Positions 25,993 through 35,550 are shown, counted from the stretch's first letter. The stretch: 64,000 nt of DNA from Psychroserpens damuponensis (GCF_000826655.1 NZ_JXJO01000019.1:124001-188000); one strand, 5' to 3'. The notes: a model not told the origin generated them from the letters alone. Translations and numbers: made by a program.

Positions 25993-28491
25993 TTAATTTA
26001 ATTTAGAAATAGAATCCTTTATTGCGTTTTCAAATTTGGGTAAATTATTAATGATAAACTCATTCATTTTCCCCCAATCATTAGGTTCAAATAAATTAAC
26101 ATCTTGCAGTTCAAATTTAATACGGCTCATTTTATGTTCTAAAAATTCTTGCCAAACTAATGGTTTACCAAAAGTATTCTCAATTAACTCTTTATCTTTT
26201 AGTAACTGATTAAAATAGTTCTTATTTCTTTCTTTGTTAGATGAAGATATATTTAATTCGACTCTTACATACGTACCTGTGACGGCTAACAAATAGGATA
26301 AACCACTAATTCCCGCACCTGCGCCTATCCAATTATCTTTTGATGGGCTAATATTCTCAAAAAGCGTGGTGTCTTTTATAAGCGGTAACACTTGTTGCCA
26401 ATACTTTTTTCTAATAGAAAAACGACTTGGTTCTGTATCTTCACTTTTATATCTTACGATTAGCTCATCTTCAAGTTCAAACAAAGTCAATAATCGTTTT
26501 AAGATATTAAATTTTGTTCTGCTATCAATATTATACTCCACATAATAACCATTTAGTATTTCGCCTGATGCTCTAAAATCATCTGGGTTTCTAGTTATTT
26601 TTAATACATCTTGGTTATTAAGAAGAAGCTGCGTATTTTTTTTGTACAAACTTTTTATAACATAATAATACATGTTAGCAATAACATTTTCTTCAATCTT
26701 ATTGTCTTCAAAAATAAAATAGTCTAAGTTTTTATTTGTTGGACTCTCAGCTACAAAAATATTTTGCTCTACTGTAGTGTTGATATCTGGTATTTCCGCT
26801 TTTGGATATTCCCAAATCTTTAAAAACCTATTATAGATAATTTCAAAACGCACTTTATATTCTGCAATATTCCAGTTGTCTAGTGTTTTCAAATGAGCGT
26901 TTAACCACAATCTACTAAATTGGTAGCCTTGTTCTCCTCCATTCTTATTCATGTCTTTTTTCTCTAAAAAGACTTTATTGCTTAACGCTCCGTTATTGCC
27001 AGACAATGTTAAGTTGGCAATAGTATTTAATCGTTTTTCTTTAAAGGTAAAGTAATCTTCTTGTGAGAGTGATACACTCCAATCTTCATGTGGGTTTCTT
27101 GGAAAAATATGTTCTATTGTAATGTTTTCGTTAGAGGTATCTACATATTCGCGATTGTTAAAATTCTCAATCATTTCGAACATGTAATTTCTATTCTTTG
27201 CTTGAATGTTATATAAGTCTCTATCCTTTAAAGCGGTTCTTAAATCTTCATCTGTTGGGAATTTAGAACTTCCTCTTTTCTTAATTAATGAAATTTCTAT
27301 AGAGTTATAATAATCTTCAACATCTACATCTGCATACAACGCCATAAAGATTTTGTTTAATGCACTTGTAGGTAATCCCACAATAAATCTTCGCCAGGTA
27401 TAGCTTTGTATAAGCTTTAGTATTTTAATTAGCTCTTGCTTCTCTATAATACCGTTTTCCTTGTCTTCAAACACTTGAAGCAAAAACGGAAATGCTACAT
27501 TTATTTCTAATCTACTTATATATTCTAATTCTTTTCTAAGGTTAGCATCTGCAACATGGCTTGGGTTTATAAAACGTTTATAATGCGCAGATAATGATTT
27601 TATATTTTCTAATTCTTGTTGATAGGCTTCATCTTTCTTGTTTTGATAAAGCTTTTTAAACTCTGCATATACCTTATTTTTGTTAGGTATCTTTTTGTTT
27701 TTTAAAGTCAAATAATCTCTAATATAATCTGAAACCATAGACTTTTGCTTTACTAAGTCTTTGGCATTTTCTTCTATAGGGTTCCATATTTGCTCAAACA
27801 CACGGTTTTGGTCTTTGGGCTCTAAATCCATTAGAATAAAATTTCTAATTAAATCGGATTGTGATAACTCTAAACCTGTAGAGTTAAGACTCTCAAAAAT
27901 ACGTTGTGGATCGTCTTTATCTCTTTCTAAAGAAATCTCAACAAATATTAAGCGTTTTAAACCATTTTTAATAATCTCAAAAGTGTCTTTTGTAATTATG
28001 GTTCTAAAGAAATTATAATTTTCAATCACATTAGAATAACCACCAAATTCGTTTTCTGTAGCATTCATTATGGCTTTAAAGGCTAATGAGTTTTGGTCTG
28101 TTTGTTTTAATTTTAACTTGCTCGATTCTTGCTCTACATATTGGTTGGTTAAATACCAATTATAAAGTCTTTCAGCATCGCCTCTTAGGTTATTTTCCTT
28201 CGCAAACCTGTACAAAGCAACATATAGAATATTAATTGTAGTTAAACGTTGTTGACCATCTATTATTACCAATTCTTTTACTTCACTTGTACTATAAACA
28301 CCTTCATGAATGAATACAATACTACCAATAAAATGTGTACCTCTTTGGTCTGATTCTACAGCAATAATATCGTTAATTAACTCTTTACACTCCTTTGTAC
28401 TCCAGTCGTAATTACGTTGATATACTGGTATTACAAACTGTACATTAGATGCTTGTAAAAACTTATTAATTGGTTCTTCGGTTGCTTTCAT
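25993..28491 (-). CDS. DUF262-DUF1524-DUF4268 protein (GmrSD-like)
   Basis: 832 residues with three domains. DUF262 (ParB/Srx-like, about 1-230) has YQRNYDW and the nucleotide-handling DGQQR (78-82). DUF1524 (His-Me finger nuclease, about 440-560) has TIEHIFPRNP with His near 461 and a downstream NTIANLTLSG. The C-terminal region (about 670-830) resembles DUF4268. GmrSD proteins are NTP-dependent type IV enzymes that cut modified phage DNA. It is 15 bases from the preceding gene, so cells would carry cutting activity for unmodified (type I) and possibly modified (type IV) DNA in one operon. Confidence 0.9.
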   Translation of the reverse strand: MKATEEPINKFLQASNVQFVIPVYQRNYDWSTKECKELINDIIAVESDQRGTHFIGSIVFIHEGVYSTSEVKELVIIDGQQRLTTINILYVALYRFAKENNLRGDAERLYNWYLTNQYVEQESSKLKLKQTDQNSLAFKAIMNATENEFGGYSNVIENYNFFRTIITKDTFEIIKNGLKRLIFVEISLERDKDDPQRIFESLNSTGLELSQSDLIRNFILMDLEPKDQNRVFEQIWNPIEENAKDLVKQKSMVSDYIRDYLTLKNKKIPNKNKVYAEFKKLYQNKKDEAYQQELENIKSLSAHYKRFINPSHVADANLRKELEYISRLEINVAFPFLLQVFEDKENGIIEKQELIKILKLIQSYTWRRFIVGLPTSALNKIFMALYADVDVEDYYNSIEISLIKKRGSSKFPTDEDLRTALKDRDLYNIQAKNRNYMFEMIENFNNREYVDTSNENITIEHIFPRNPHEDWSVSLSQEDYFTFKEKRLNTIANLTLSGNNGALSNKVFLEKKDMNKNGGEQGYQFSRLWLNAHLKTLDNWNIAEYKVRFEIIYNRFLKIWEYPKAEIPDINTTVEQNIFVAESPTNKNLDYFIFEDNKIEENVIANMYYYVIKSLYKKNTQLLLNNQDVLKITRNPDDFRASGEILNGYYVEYNIDSRTKFNILKRLLTLFELEDELIVRYKSEDTEPSRFSIRKKYWQQVLPLIKDTTLFENISPSKDNWIGAGAGISGLSYLLAVTGTYVRVELNISSSNKERNKNYFNQLLKDKELIENTFGKPLVWQEFLEHKMSRIKFELQDVNLFEPNDWGKMNEFIINNLPKFENAIKDSISKLN

Positions 28492-28506
28492 TGGTTATAG
28501 CGTGTT

Positions 28507-29079
28507 TTATTTAATAGTCTTTTCTGGAATGTTTAACTCAATATTATAAGTTTTACAAAACGCTGAAAAATCTTGTAATTGTTTTAAAGCATCATCTTGT
28601 GTAAAGAATTTTTCTAAAGCATAATTCTTAAACACTAAAGTATTATCTTCTGAAGTACCTTCGCTTGCTTTTGTAGATGCTGTCATAGTATCAAAAGATT
28701 TATTCAAATCTCCTGCAACCAATATTAATTCTGTTTTTGAATCTTCAACTGCTTTAAACTGTTCAATTTCTAATGCATGTATTTTATTCTCCTCTGTAGA
28801 CTCGTAAAAACCAGAATCGTTTTTTAATATTACCGAAAATTGGATTGGGTTTTTATCGTCTTTACCTTCAAATCTAAAATCATAGCAATACATATATATC
28901 CAATCCCAAGCCCAATTATTTAAACTAGTACCTGCTTTAGAACTAAATAATGGTCTTCCTTTTTTATAGGGGAAATCATAGGTTTCACCAATAAACTTCA
29001 TTAAGTCTAATATTCGTCTTTGGTAATCATATAATAATCTGTACGCTTTACGGACTTCTAATGTTAAATTATCTTCCAT
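28507..29079 (-). CDS. Hypothetical protein coupled to a PD-(D/E)XK nuclease
   Basis: 190 residues with no domain I know. It begins with a long helix (KAYRLLYDYQRRILDLMKFIGE) followed by an aromatic-rich stretch (NNWAWDWIYMYCYDF, about 53-67). It overlaps the end of the nuclease gene by 11 bases, so the two are translationally coupled and may form a complex. No signal peptide or membrane segment. Confidence 0.8.
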   Translation of the reverse strand: MEDNLTLEVRKAYRLLYDYQRRILDLMKFIGETYDFPYKKGRPLFSSKAGTSLNNWAWDWIYMYCYDFRFEGKDDKNPIQFSVILKNDSGFYESTEENKIHALEIEQFKAVEDSKTELILVAGDLNKSFDTMTASTKASEGTSEDNTLVFKNYALEKFFTQDDALKQLQDFSAFCKTYNIELNIPEKTIK

Positions 29080-29752
29080 ACTTTTTTGTTTTAAAACTAT
29101 TTATGGCTTTAGTATTTATATTATAAATTTCACAATCTTGTAACCATAGTTTTTGATGAAAGCCATGCATGGCAAATGCATTAATTATATCCTCTAATAG
29201 AAACAAAGTAGGTTTCTGACTTGGTATGTTTTGCTCTAAGTAACTTTTATAAATACCATCTACACTTTTTAGTAAACTCGTCCAATTTGTTTTAGATTGT
29301 AATACTTTAATACCTGCAATATTAAATTCTTCTTTTACACAAGTATCAATCAATCCACCAACCTGTAACAAATACACGGTATTCTCTTTATCTTCATACT
29401 CATTTAAATACGCCTTAATTTCTTTTTTTAATTGACCATCCGACTGTTGATTACTGTCATTACGTTTGGCCTCTATAATTAAATCAAAATCTTTAAAACG
29501 CATAAACAAATCTGGCTCAACATATTTACTATTATTAGCATCATACTTTCCTTTTGCTTGCCATTTTGCCCAATACTGCATTTCTAAAACTTCACCACAA
29601 TAAGATGGTAATTGGTCTTGGTGTAAGGCTTGTTTTAAAATGTGCCAAAACAAATCTGTTGGTAAATATTTGAGTAAATCAAACACAGATGCTGTTAAAC
29701 TATCTTCGCAGATAGTTAAACTTCCCTTACCGTATTTGAAATAGGATATCAT
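29069..29752 (-). CDS. PD-(D/E)XK nuclease-like protein
   Basis: 227 residues. EPDLFMRFKDFDLIIEAK (79-96) gives the PD...ExK core with Pro80-Asp81 and Glu94/Lys96, followed by a strand (NTVYLLQVGG). The fold is that of restriction-type nucleases. Its start overlaps the stop of the reverse transcriptase gene (ATGA) and its end overlaps the next gene, so RT, nuclease and helical protein form one coupled block. A DNA- or cDNA-cutting role with the RT is inference. Confidence 0.82.
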   Translation of the reverse strand: MISYFKYGKGSLTICEDSLTASVFDLLKYLPTDLFWHILKQALHQDQLPSYCGEVLEMQYWAKWQAKGKYDANNSKYVEPDLFMRFKDFDLIIEAKRNDSNQQSDGQLKKEIKAYLNEYEDKENTVYLLQVGGLIDTCVKEEFNIAGIKVLQSKTNWTSLLKSVDGIYKSYLEQNIPSQKPTLFLLEDIINAFAMHGFHQKLWLQDCEIYNINTKAINSFKTKKYGR

Positions 29753-31347
29753 TTTTTACCAAATAGATTATTAATAGTTGGTAATATTATTGCTGGTAAG
29801 CAACCTCTACGAACTGGCACTAAAAATTTACTCCTAAAGTCTTCATCTATAAAAGACAACTTATCTAGTTTCATTTGTTTAAAATTATCTTTCAATTTAG
29901 TGTTAGGTAAAACTTCATAGATGAATAACCAGAATTTATCGAATTCAACTTTACTTAAATCCTCTGCTTTGGTTTTGAATACTCTTACTCCACCTCCTTG
30001 TTTTAACGTGTATAAATACAATAAAAGCATAGCCATACAATCTTCTCTATCTAAAATTTCAGTAGTATAATATTTATCTAATAAAATATCATATTTTAAA
30101 GCTAAAAAGAGCACATAACTTGTTGCTTCTGGAATATTTTTTTGAAAACTATAATCTAAAATATCATCTAAAAGTTCTTTAATTTGCGCTTTTGAATAAT
30201 TAAAAGGTTGCAATAAATACTCATCAACATAAGGCAATAAATATGGATATAATAATATTAAATGATGTAATCTTTTAAAATAAAATGTTCTTGCATGAGC
30301 GCCTAAATATTTACTTGAAATTATTTTAATAGCATAACTTAAAATTGCTGAATTTTCTTTTTCAGATTTCATTAAATCAAGCGTTAAATCTAAAAACGAA
30401 CGCAATTCTGCTATTTTTAAAACGTGCTTACCTTCTTTGGTTACTATTTCCGGGAAGTGAAAAGCTTTAAGTTTACGAAGCCAAGTTTCGGCTAATGAAA
30501 ATGGCAAAGTTAATATTTCAGATTTTTTATGATTTAGTGATAATTCAAACTTTTTTAATTCTATTGACAAATCAATAAAAAACTGTTCTGCATCGTTGTA
30601 TGTTTCTACATAACACGTATAATCATCGATGTATCTTGTAAAGCGATATCCTTTGTTCTCCATTTCTAAATCAATAGCCACTAGAACAATTTCTGATATT
30701 AAGTTTGAAGTATGAGGACCAATTAGAATTCCATTGGTTTCATTATTTTTAATTTTACGGCTTAATTCGTCGTATTTGTTAAACCATTCATTTTTAAAAG
30801 CAGGCTTCGATTTTAATTTTGCTTCTTTTTTGCCAACTAAAGCCCAAGAAATTGAATGTGAATAAATGCTAGGATAACAATTAGAAATATCTGCTTTTGC
30901 AATAAAATTACTTCTAATTAATAAATCATTTTCTGGAAAACCATCATCATCAAAATTTTTATAATTCATTTCGAATAATGAATGTTTGTCTATCATTTTT
31001 CTTAAATGAACTCTACTTACTTTATGCGTTTGGTTTTCTGTTTTGTCCTTAAAGTAATTTTGCGTTTTACTCCATTCTTTAGCAATAAACTGACATAAAA
31101 GAGCGTAACCAAAAGGATGAGGAATAGCCAACAAACGAGGAACATTAATGTTTCTCATATTTTCATAACTCACATAATCATAATTCCTTTTGGTATTAAA
31201 CACTGGTGTATTAGTTACAACATAGTCATAAAATGGCTTACTGGTTAAAAAAGGTGGTATTTTGTTAGGAAACAATCCATAACCTAGTAAACCTTCAAGA
31301 ATTTCAGCATCAATAAAATCTGTAATATGTTCGTGGTATGACTTCAT
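29749..31347 (-). CDS. Reverse transcriptase of the UG/Abi type, within a type I RM operon
   Basis: 532 residues. RT palm motifs: AKADISNCYPSIYSHS (motif A with an Asp), GILIGPHTSNLISEI (motif B), RYIDDYTCYV (motif C, YIDD at 239-242) and LSLNHKKSEIL (motif D). The region after about 310 is alpha-helical without thumb/X, endonuclease or maturase domains, as in Abi and unknown-group (UG) defence RTs. It starts four bases after hsdS and overlaps the nuclease gene, leaving no room for a retron RNA. I cannot assign a DRT subtype. Confidence 0.88.
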   Translation of the reverse strand: MKSYHEHITDFIDAEILEGLLGYGLFPNKIPPFLTSKPFYDYVVTNTPVFNTKRNYDYVSYENMRNINVPRLLAIPHPFGYALLCQFIAKEWSKTQNYFKDKTENQTHKVSRVHLRKMIDKHSLFEMNYKNFDDDGFPENDLLIRSNFIAKADISNCYPSIYSHSISWALVGKKEAKLKSKPAFKNEWFNKYDELSRKIKNNETNGILIGPHTSNLISEIVLVAIDLEMENKGYRFTRYIDDYTCYVETYNDAEQFFIDLSIELKKFELSLNHKKSEILTLPFSLAETWLRKLKAFHFPEIVTKEGKHVLKIAELRSFLDLTLDLMKSEKENSAILSYAIKIISSKYLGAHARTFYFKRLHHLILLYPYLLPYVDEYLLQPFNYSKAQIKELLDDILDYSFQKNIPEATSYVLFLALKYDILLDKYYTTEILDREDCMAMLLLYLYTLKQGGGVRVFKTKAEDLSKVEFDKFWLFIYEVLPNTKLKDNFKQMKLDKLSFIDEDFRSKFLVPVRRGCLPAIILPTINNLFGKK

Positions 31348-31351
31348 AATC

Positions 31352-32521
31352 TTAAACTACTTCTGTTTTAGTTTCTAGTCTTGACATTTTGGAAAGAAGT
31401 AGATTCAAAAGTACTTCCAGTTTAGAATTAATATTTGAATTTAATACTTTAAATGATTGTATTGAAGCAATTTTATTTTCAAAAAATTCAAGTATATCCT
31501 CATTTGGAATCTCTTTAGATATTTCGTGTATATCATTCCGATTTAAAGTAGGTACTGCTGAACCTGCTCCAAGTTCTTTTAAATTAATAGTTCTTAGAAA
31601 ATATAAAGAATAAAAAGGTGTAGCTTTTTTAAATTTTTTAATATAAAGACTTGTATTTAAAGGCCAACAAGGTTTATCGTAATAGAAAAGCTCACCTAAC
31701 GAACCACTTCTTCCTGTGATTATAGTTGGCTTATCAAACTTGAATTTATTATGATATTCTGCAATTCCTGTTGATGCAAAAATTGGATATTTCCCTTTAA
31801 TTCTCAATCGAGATGGTAAATCGTGACCTCTTTGAAAAGTAAACATATCACCTATGACACCTATTTCCCAACCCAAAGGAATCTCCAAATCCAATTCCTC
31901 ATTATAAACCATCTCACCACCAGAAGATTTATAAGGTTTACCTTCTGCATTAGGAAACTCAAAATCTACAAACCAATGTTTGTACAAGGCTTGTGCAGTC
32001 TCTTCTAATTTTTGGTTTAGGTTTTCGTTAAGTTTTATACGGTTGACAATGGTGTTGTATTCTGCTACTATTTCGTTTTGTTTTTCTATGGATGGGATTG
32101 GTAGTTCTACTTCTCCTAATTCGTCCCATTTAAAACCTCCTCTAATTGCACTATCGCATCTAAAATCTGCATATCTATCAAATTCAGGTCTTCTAAACCA
32201 CATCATTAAATATTCTGGATTTAGAATAGTTTCATCAATTACTTTAAAAACTGTGTAAGCAGGTGATACAATTATTAAATCATCACTATTTTGATGTACG
32301 ACAGGTAATCTGTGCACTCGAATAACTGACATAAAATCACAAGCAAAATGATTTTTAGGCACCAATTTATACTTGGATAAATCTACACCAACAATATTAG
32401 AAGTAGAATCTCTAAATTCTTTGGTCATACTTAACCCTTTAAGGTTAGTTGTTTCTAGATTCCTGTTTCTTATGTCAACTCTAGTTATGTAATCGCCAAG
32501 TAATTTATAATTTGATTTCAT
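31352..32521 (-). CDS. hsdS: Type I restriction-modification specificity subunit S
   Basis: 389 residues: two target-recognition domains (about 1-150 and 215-345) separated and closed by conserved helices (KQNEIVAEYNTIVNRIKLN ... ALYKHWFVDFEFP). The pattern is the usual HsdS layout at the short end of its size range. It sets the DNA sequence recognised by the complex. It overlaps hsdM by 17 bases and is followed after four bases by the RT gene. Confidence 0.95.
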   Translation of the reverse strand: MKSNYKLLGDYITRVDIRNRNLETTNLKGLSMTKEFRDSTSNIVGVDLSKYKLVPKNHFACDFMSVIRVHRLPVVHQNSDDLIIVSPAYTVFKVIDETILNPEYLMMWFRRPEFDRYADFRCDSAIRGGFKWDELGEVELPIPSIEKQNEIVAEYNTIVNRIKLNENLNQKLEETAQALYKHWFVDFEFPNAEGKPYKSSGGEMVYNEELDLEIPLGWEIGVIGDMFTFQRGHDLPSRLRIKGKYPIFASTGIAEYHNKFKFDKPTIITGRSGSLGELFYYDKPCWPLNTSLYIKKFKKATPFYSLYFLRTINLKELGAGSAVPTLNRNDIHEISKEIPNEDILEFFENKIASIQSFKVLNSNINSKLEVLLNLLLSKMSRLETKTEVV

Positions 32522-34070
32522 AACCTAAATTTTTAAACACGTTTAGTAATTCAGTTTTAGATTGTGCTTCTTCTTTTAACAAGTCTGCAAATTCCGTTTG
32601 TAAAATTTGCATCTTCTCCTCAAAATTGATGTTTTCGTCACGGTTTACAAACTCAATATATTTACTTGGCACAAGAGAATAGTCTTTTTTCTGAATTTCT
32701 TCAATAGAAGCCGAATAACAATATTCTGGTATATCTTTATATTCTTTTTCATTTTGCTGCCAATCGTGATAAGTTTCACTAGCTCTTTTAATTTCATATT
32801 GAGAAAACTGAATGTATTTTTTTTCAAAAGGAATACCAACCTGTCTTAAATCCATAAATAGAATTTCGTCTTCTCGGTTTCGGTAGTTTTTTTCAACATT
32901 GTTAAGCTTTACTTGACGCTCTTTTTTATTGTTGTTAATAATCCAAAGGGTTACCGAAATATCTGTGGTATAAAACAAGTTACGTGGTAGGATTAAAATA
33001 GCTTCCACCAATTTATTTTCGATCAGTTTTTTACGAATGTCGTATTCGGTTCCGCCACCAGATAAAGCACCATTGGCCAATATAAAACCAGCCACTCCGT
33101 TTTCTGAGAGTTTAGAGACCATATTCAATATCCAACCGTAATTGGCGTTACCTGTTTGTGGTACCTCGTAACCTCGCCAACGTGGATCGTCTAATAACTC
33201 ATCTGAGGCTCTCCATGCTTTTTGGTTAAATGGTGGATTTGCCATTATGTAATCTGCCTTTAAATCTGGGTGTTGGTCTTTGGCAAAGGTGTCTGCTGGT
33301 ACATCGCCTAAATTGGCAGATATACCACGAATGGCAAGGTTCATTTTTGCAAGCTTGTAAGTGGTAGCTGTGTATTCTTGCCCATAAATAGAAACGTCTT
33401 TTTTGTTACCGTTGTGGCTGTCTATAAATTTCATAGACTGTACAAACATACCACCAGAACCACAGGCTGGATCGTAAATTTTACCTTTGTAAGGTTCTAT
33501 AAGTTCAGCAATAAGGTTAACGATGCTTTTTGGGGTGTAGAATTCGCCTTTACCCTTACCCTCTGCTATGGCAAACTTGCTTAAAAAATACTCGTACACG
33601 CGACCAACTATATCTTGTTGTTGGTCTTTTAGCGTGTCTATATTGTTAATGGTATCTAGTAAAGCAGCTAGTTTACTCACGTCCATATTTAGGCGTGAAA
33701 AGTAATTGTCTGGTAAGGCACCTTTAAGCGATGGATTGTTTTTTTCTACGGTGTATAAAGCGGTATCTATTTTTAGTGCAATATCGTCTTGTTTGGCATT
33801 GGCAATAATGTAGCTCCAACGGGATTCCTCAGTTAAGTAGAATACATTATTTTGAGCGTAAAATTCTACCATGTCGATAAACTTTTCTTTACCATCATCA
33901 ATTAATTCTTGACGACGCTTTTGGAATTTATCGCTGGCGAACTTTAGGAATATTAAACCGAGTACAACGTGTTTGTATTCTGAGGATTCTACGGTACCGC
34001 GAAGTTTATTTGCCGAGTCCCATAGGGTTTCTTCTATGGATTTTGTTTTTTTTGTGGTTTTTTTGGCCAT
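32505..34070 (-). CDS. hsdM: Type I restriction-modification N6-adenine methyltransferase subunit M
   Basis: 521 residues from the ATG at 34070 (MAKKTTKKTK); an upstream ATG at 34121 adds 17 unlikely residues. The HsdM helical N-domain (SIEETLWDSANKLRG ... YKHVVLGLIFLKFASDKF) is followed by the SAM motif DPACGSGGMF and the catalytic NPPF (YIMANPPFNQKAW). It methylates adenines in the HsdS target. First RM gene of the operon; the PH-domain gene lies 59 bases upstream. Confidence 0.96.
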   Translation of the reverse strand: MAKKTTKKTKSIEETLWDSANKLRGTVESSEYKHVVLGLIFLKFASDKFQKRRQELIDDGKEKFIDMVEFYAQNNVFYLTEESRWSYIIANAKQDDIALKIDTALYTVEKNNPSLKGALPDNYFSRLNMDVSKLAALLDTINNIDTLKDQQQDIVGRVYEYFLSKFAIAEGKGKGEFYTPKSIVNLIAELIEPYKGKIYDPACGSGGMFVQSMKFIDSHNGNKKDVSIYGQEYTATTYKLAKMNLAIRGISANLGDVPADTFAKDQHPDLKADYIMANPPFNQKAWRASDELLDDPRWRGYEVPQTGNANYGWILNMVSKLSENGVAGFILANGALSGGGTEYDIRKKLIENKLVEAILILPRNLFYTTDISVTLWIINNNKKERQVKLNNVEKNYRNREDEILFMDLRQVGIPFEKKYIQFSQYEIKRASETYHDWQQNEKEYKDIPEYCYSASIEEIQKKDYSLVPSKYIEFVNRDENINFEEKMQILQTEFADLLKEEAQSKTELLNVFKNLGYEIKL

Positions 34071-34129
34071 TAAGTGTATTTTTTGAACTTTAAAAATAGG
34101 TTTAATTATAATGTTGTTCAAGTAATGTA

Positions 34130-34507
34130 CTACATTACTTTTTCAGCCAAATATTTCTGTACTTCGTAAACATCAATACTCTTATTAAACTTTTTACTTA
34201 CCGATGGGATGTCTTCGCTTGAAATCCATATTTTTAATTCGGCATCTAGATCGAAAGTACCTGATGTTTCTAAAGAGAAACGAGAAATACTTTTATAGGG
34301 CATTGACTTATATTCTACTTTACTGCCCGTAATTCCTTGCACATCGATTAATATTAAGCGTTTGTTGGTAAACATAAACACATCTCTAAAAAGTTTGAAG
34401 CCTAATTCTATTTGTTCGTTAGCGGTTAATAATCGTGCATATTTTGTAGTTAATTGTTCGGTAGAGGCTTGGCTTGCGTTACCTAATATTTTATTTAGTA
34501 GTCCCAT
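34130..34507 (-). CDS. Bacterial PH-domain protein
   Basis: 125 residues: an N-terminal helix (MGLLNKILGNASQAS) and a PH-like fold of the bPH family (RDVFMFTNKRLILIDVQG ... YKSMPYKSISRFSLE), ending in a helix. Such proteins bind membranes or partner proteins. The gene precedes hsdM on the same strand and follows the secreted-protein gene by 13 bases. A decayed copy lies at 37371-37595 on the other side of hipBA. Confidence 0.85.
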   Translation of the reverse strand: MGLLNKILGNASQASTEQLTTKYARLLTANEQIELGFKLFRDVFMFTNKRLILIDVQGITGSKVEYKSMPYKSISRFSLETSGTFDLDAELKIWISSEDIPSVSKKFNKSIDVYEVQKYLAEKVM

Positions 34508-34520
34508 TTCTAATTATATT

Positions 34521-35240
34521 TTATTCTTCTTCAAAAAAGAAGTCATGAATTTTTATAATATCTCCTCGTCCTATTTGAACGAGATCTTTTGTTTCTTTTA
34601 AGAAAATCCCTAAGGATCTTTCATTATATAATAATTTCATTTCAGAAGAATAATCTGTAACCACATACATATCTCCTTCTAATTTAAAGAAAGGAATGAC
34701 TAGTTTGCTTTTTACTTTCACACCCTTGTTAACTACTTTACCTTCTTTTAAAATAGAAATAATATCACTCTCATTACTTTCGCTTGATGCTACTTTCACA
34801 TAAGCAACCATCATGTTCATCCACTCAGTATCATCAATGAGATACCATTTTACTTTTTCGAAATCAATACCATATTCACTAATCCATCCACGACTAGTAA
34901 AACCAAATAATACTTGCTTTTTCCCATCTAATTCTGGTTTATCTCCTGCCGTAAAGGCTTGTATTTTGAATGAAATCACAGAAGTTGAAGACATATCTTT
35001 CACTTTTTTGCCATCAAAATCTAAAGTTTTTAAAGAAAAGCTTGAAAGCTCAGGCTTATTAGTTAATACCCATTGTGTAGCAGTGAGTTCGGCTTGTTCT
35101 TTCATTTGCTCTACAGCTGCCACTCCTGCTCCTATAGCCAAAAGCCCTCCTAATACAGCCTCTGCTCCATTATTCTGTGAAGCACTTAGTTTTGGAAATA
35201 AAAATGTAATTGTAAAAAGGCAAAAAGCTAGTTTTTTCAT
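34521..35240 (-). CDS. Secreted hypothetical protein at the head of the RM operon
   Basis: 239 residues with a signal peptide (about 1-20, ending KLSAS) and a following Gly/Ala-rich hydrophobic stretch (GLLAIGAGVAAV) that may anchor it. The rest is beta-rich with no recognised domain. It precedes the PH-domain gene by 13 bases. Together the first two genes suggest an envelope-linked prelude to the RM operon; that link is inference. Confidence 0.8.
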   Translation of the reverse strand: MKKLAFCLFTITFLFPKLSASQNNGAEAVLGGLLAIGAGVAAVEQMKEQAELTATQWVLTNKPELSSFSLKTLDFDGKKVKDMSSTSVISFKIQAFTAGDKPELDGKKQVLFGFTSRGWISEYGIDFEKVKWYLIDDTEWMNMMVAYVKVASSESNESDIISILKEGKVVNKGVKVKSKLVIPFFKLEGDMYVVTDYSSEMKLLYNERSLGIFLKETKDLVQIGRGDIIKIHDFFFEEE

Positions 35241-35299
35241 TGTAAAGTTTTAATTAATGCATAAGGCTTGAACTACTTCTAAAAGAAGTAATTAAACAG

Positions 35300-35536
35300 C
35301 TAACATACCTTTAAATTGAATACATACATTACGGATTTCCGTAGAGTACATAAATTATTAATGTTATTGCATCTGCAACTAGTATTTTTAGTCTTACGTT
35401 TATAACGCTTCTCTGCTTGAGTCTTACCTGTACTTTGAGTAGCTGTAGCTTTAAGAAGGCGTTTATTATGTGTTTTAGGTGTTATTGCATTGTTTGCTGT
35501 AATTTAAGCTGACTCTTTTATTTCTTCACTACTCAT
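35300..35536 (-). pseudogene. Possible decayed small basic-protein gene
   Basis: Within the 35241-35622 gap the minus strand has ATG at 35536, ten codons (MSSEEIKESA), a TAA, and then an open Lys/Arg/Thr-rich frame (KTQAEKRYKRKTKN ... CRC) to a TAG at 35300. This could be a small gene broken by one stop, or chance. Nothing else gene-like is in the gap, which also holds an operator-like palindrome and the hipBA promoter. Confidence 0.3.
35330..35343. promoter_or_regulatory. Palindrome TACGG-ATTT-CCGTA before the RM operon
   Basis: Perfect 5-base arms with a 4-base spacer, 90 bases upstream of the first gene of the RM operon. The same palindrome recurs at 43168 and 45125 and in one-sided forms at 37991, 42270 and 42395. 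It is a candidate site for the response regulator encoded at 42425. Confidence 0.55.
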
Positions 35537-35550
35537 ATTAAGTTATTTTT

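Noticed and set aside
29749-31347. Retron, group II intron or diversity-generating RT
   Set aside because: Four bases separate hsdS from the RT and the 3' side overlaps the nuclease gene, so there is no room for an msr/msd RNA; no maturase X or HNH domain and no intron ends; no template/variable repeat pair seen.
34813-35253. 146-codon plus-strand frame opposite the secreted-protein gene
   Set aside because: It lies wholly antisense to a gene with signal peptide and good operon context, and its translation is low-complexity Ser/Pro/Cys; a shadow frame.
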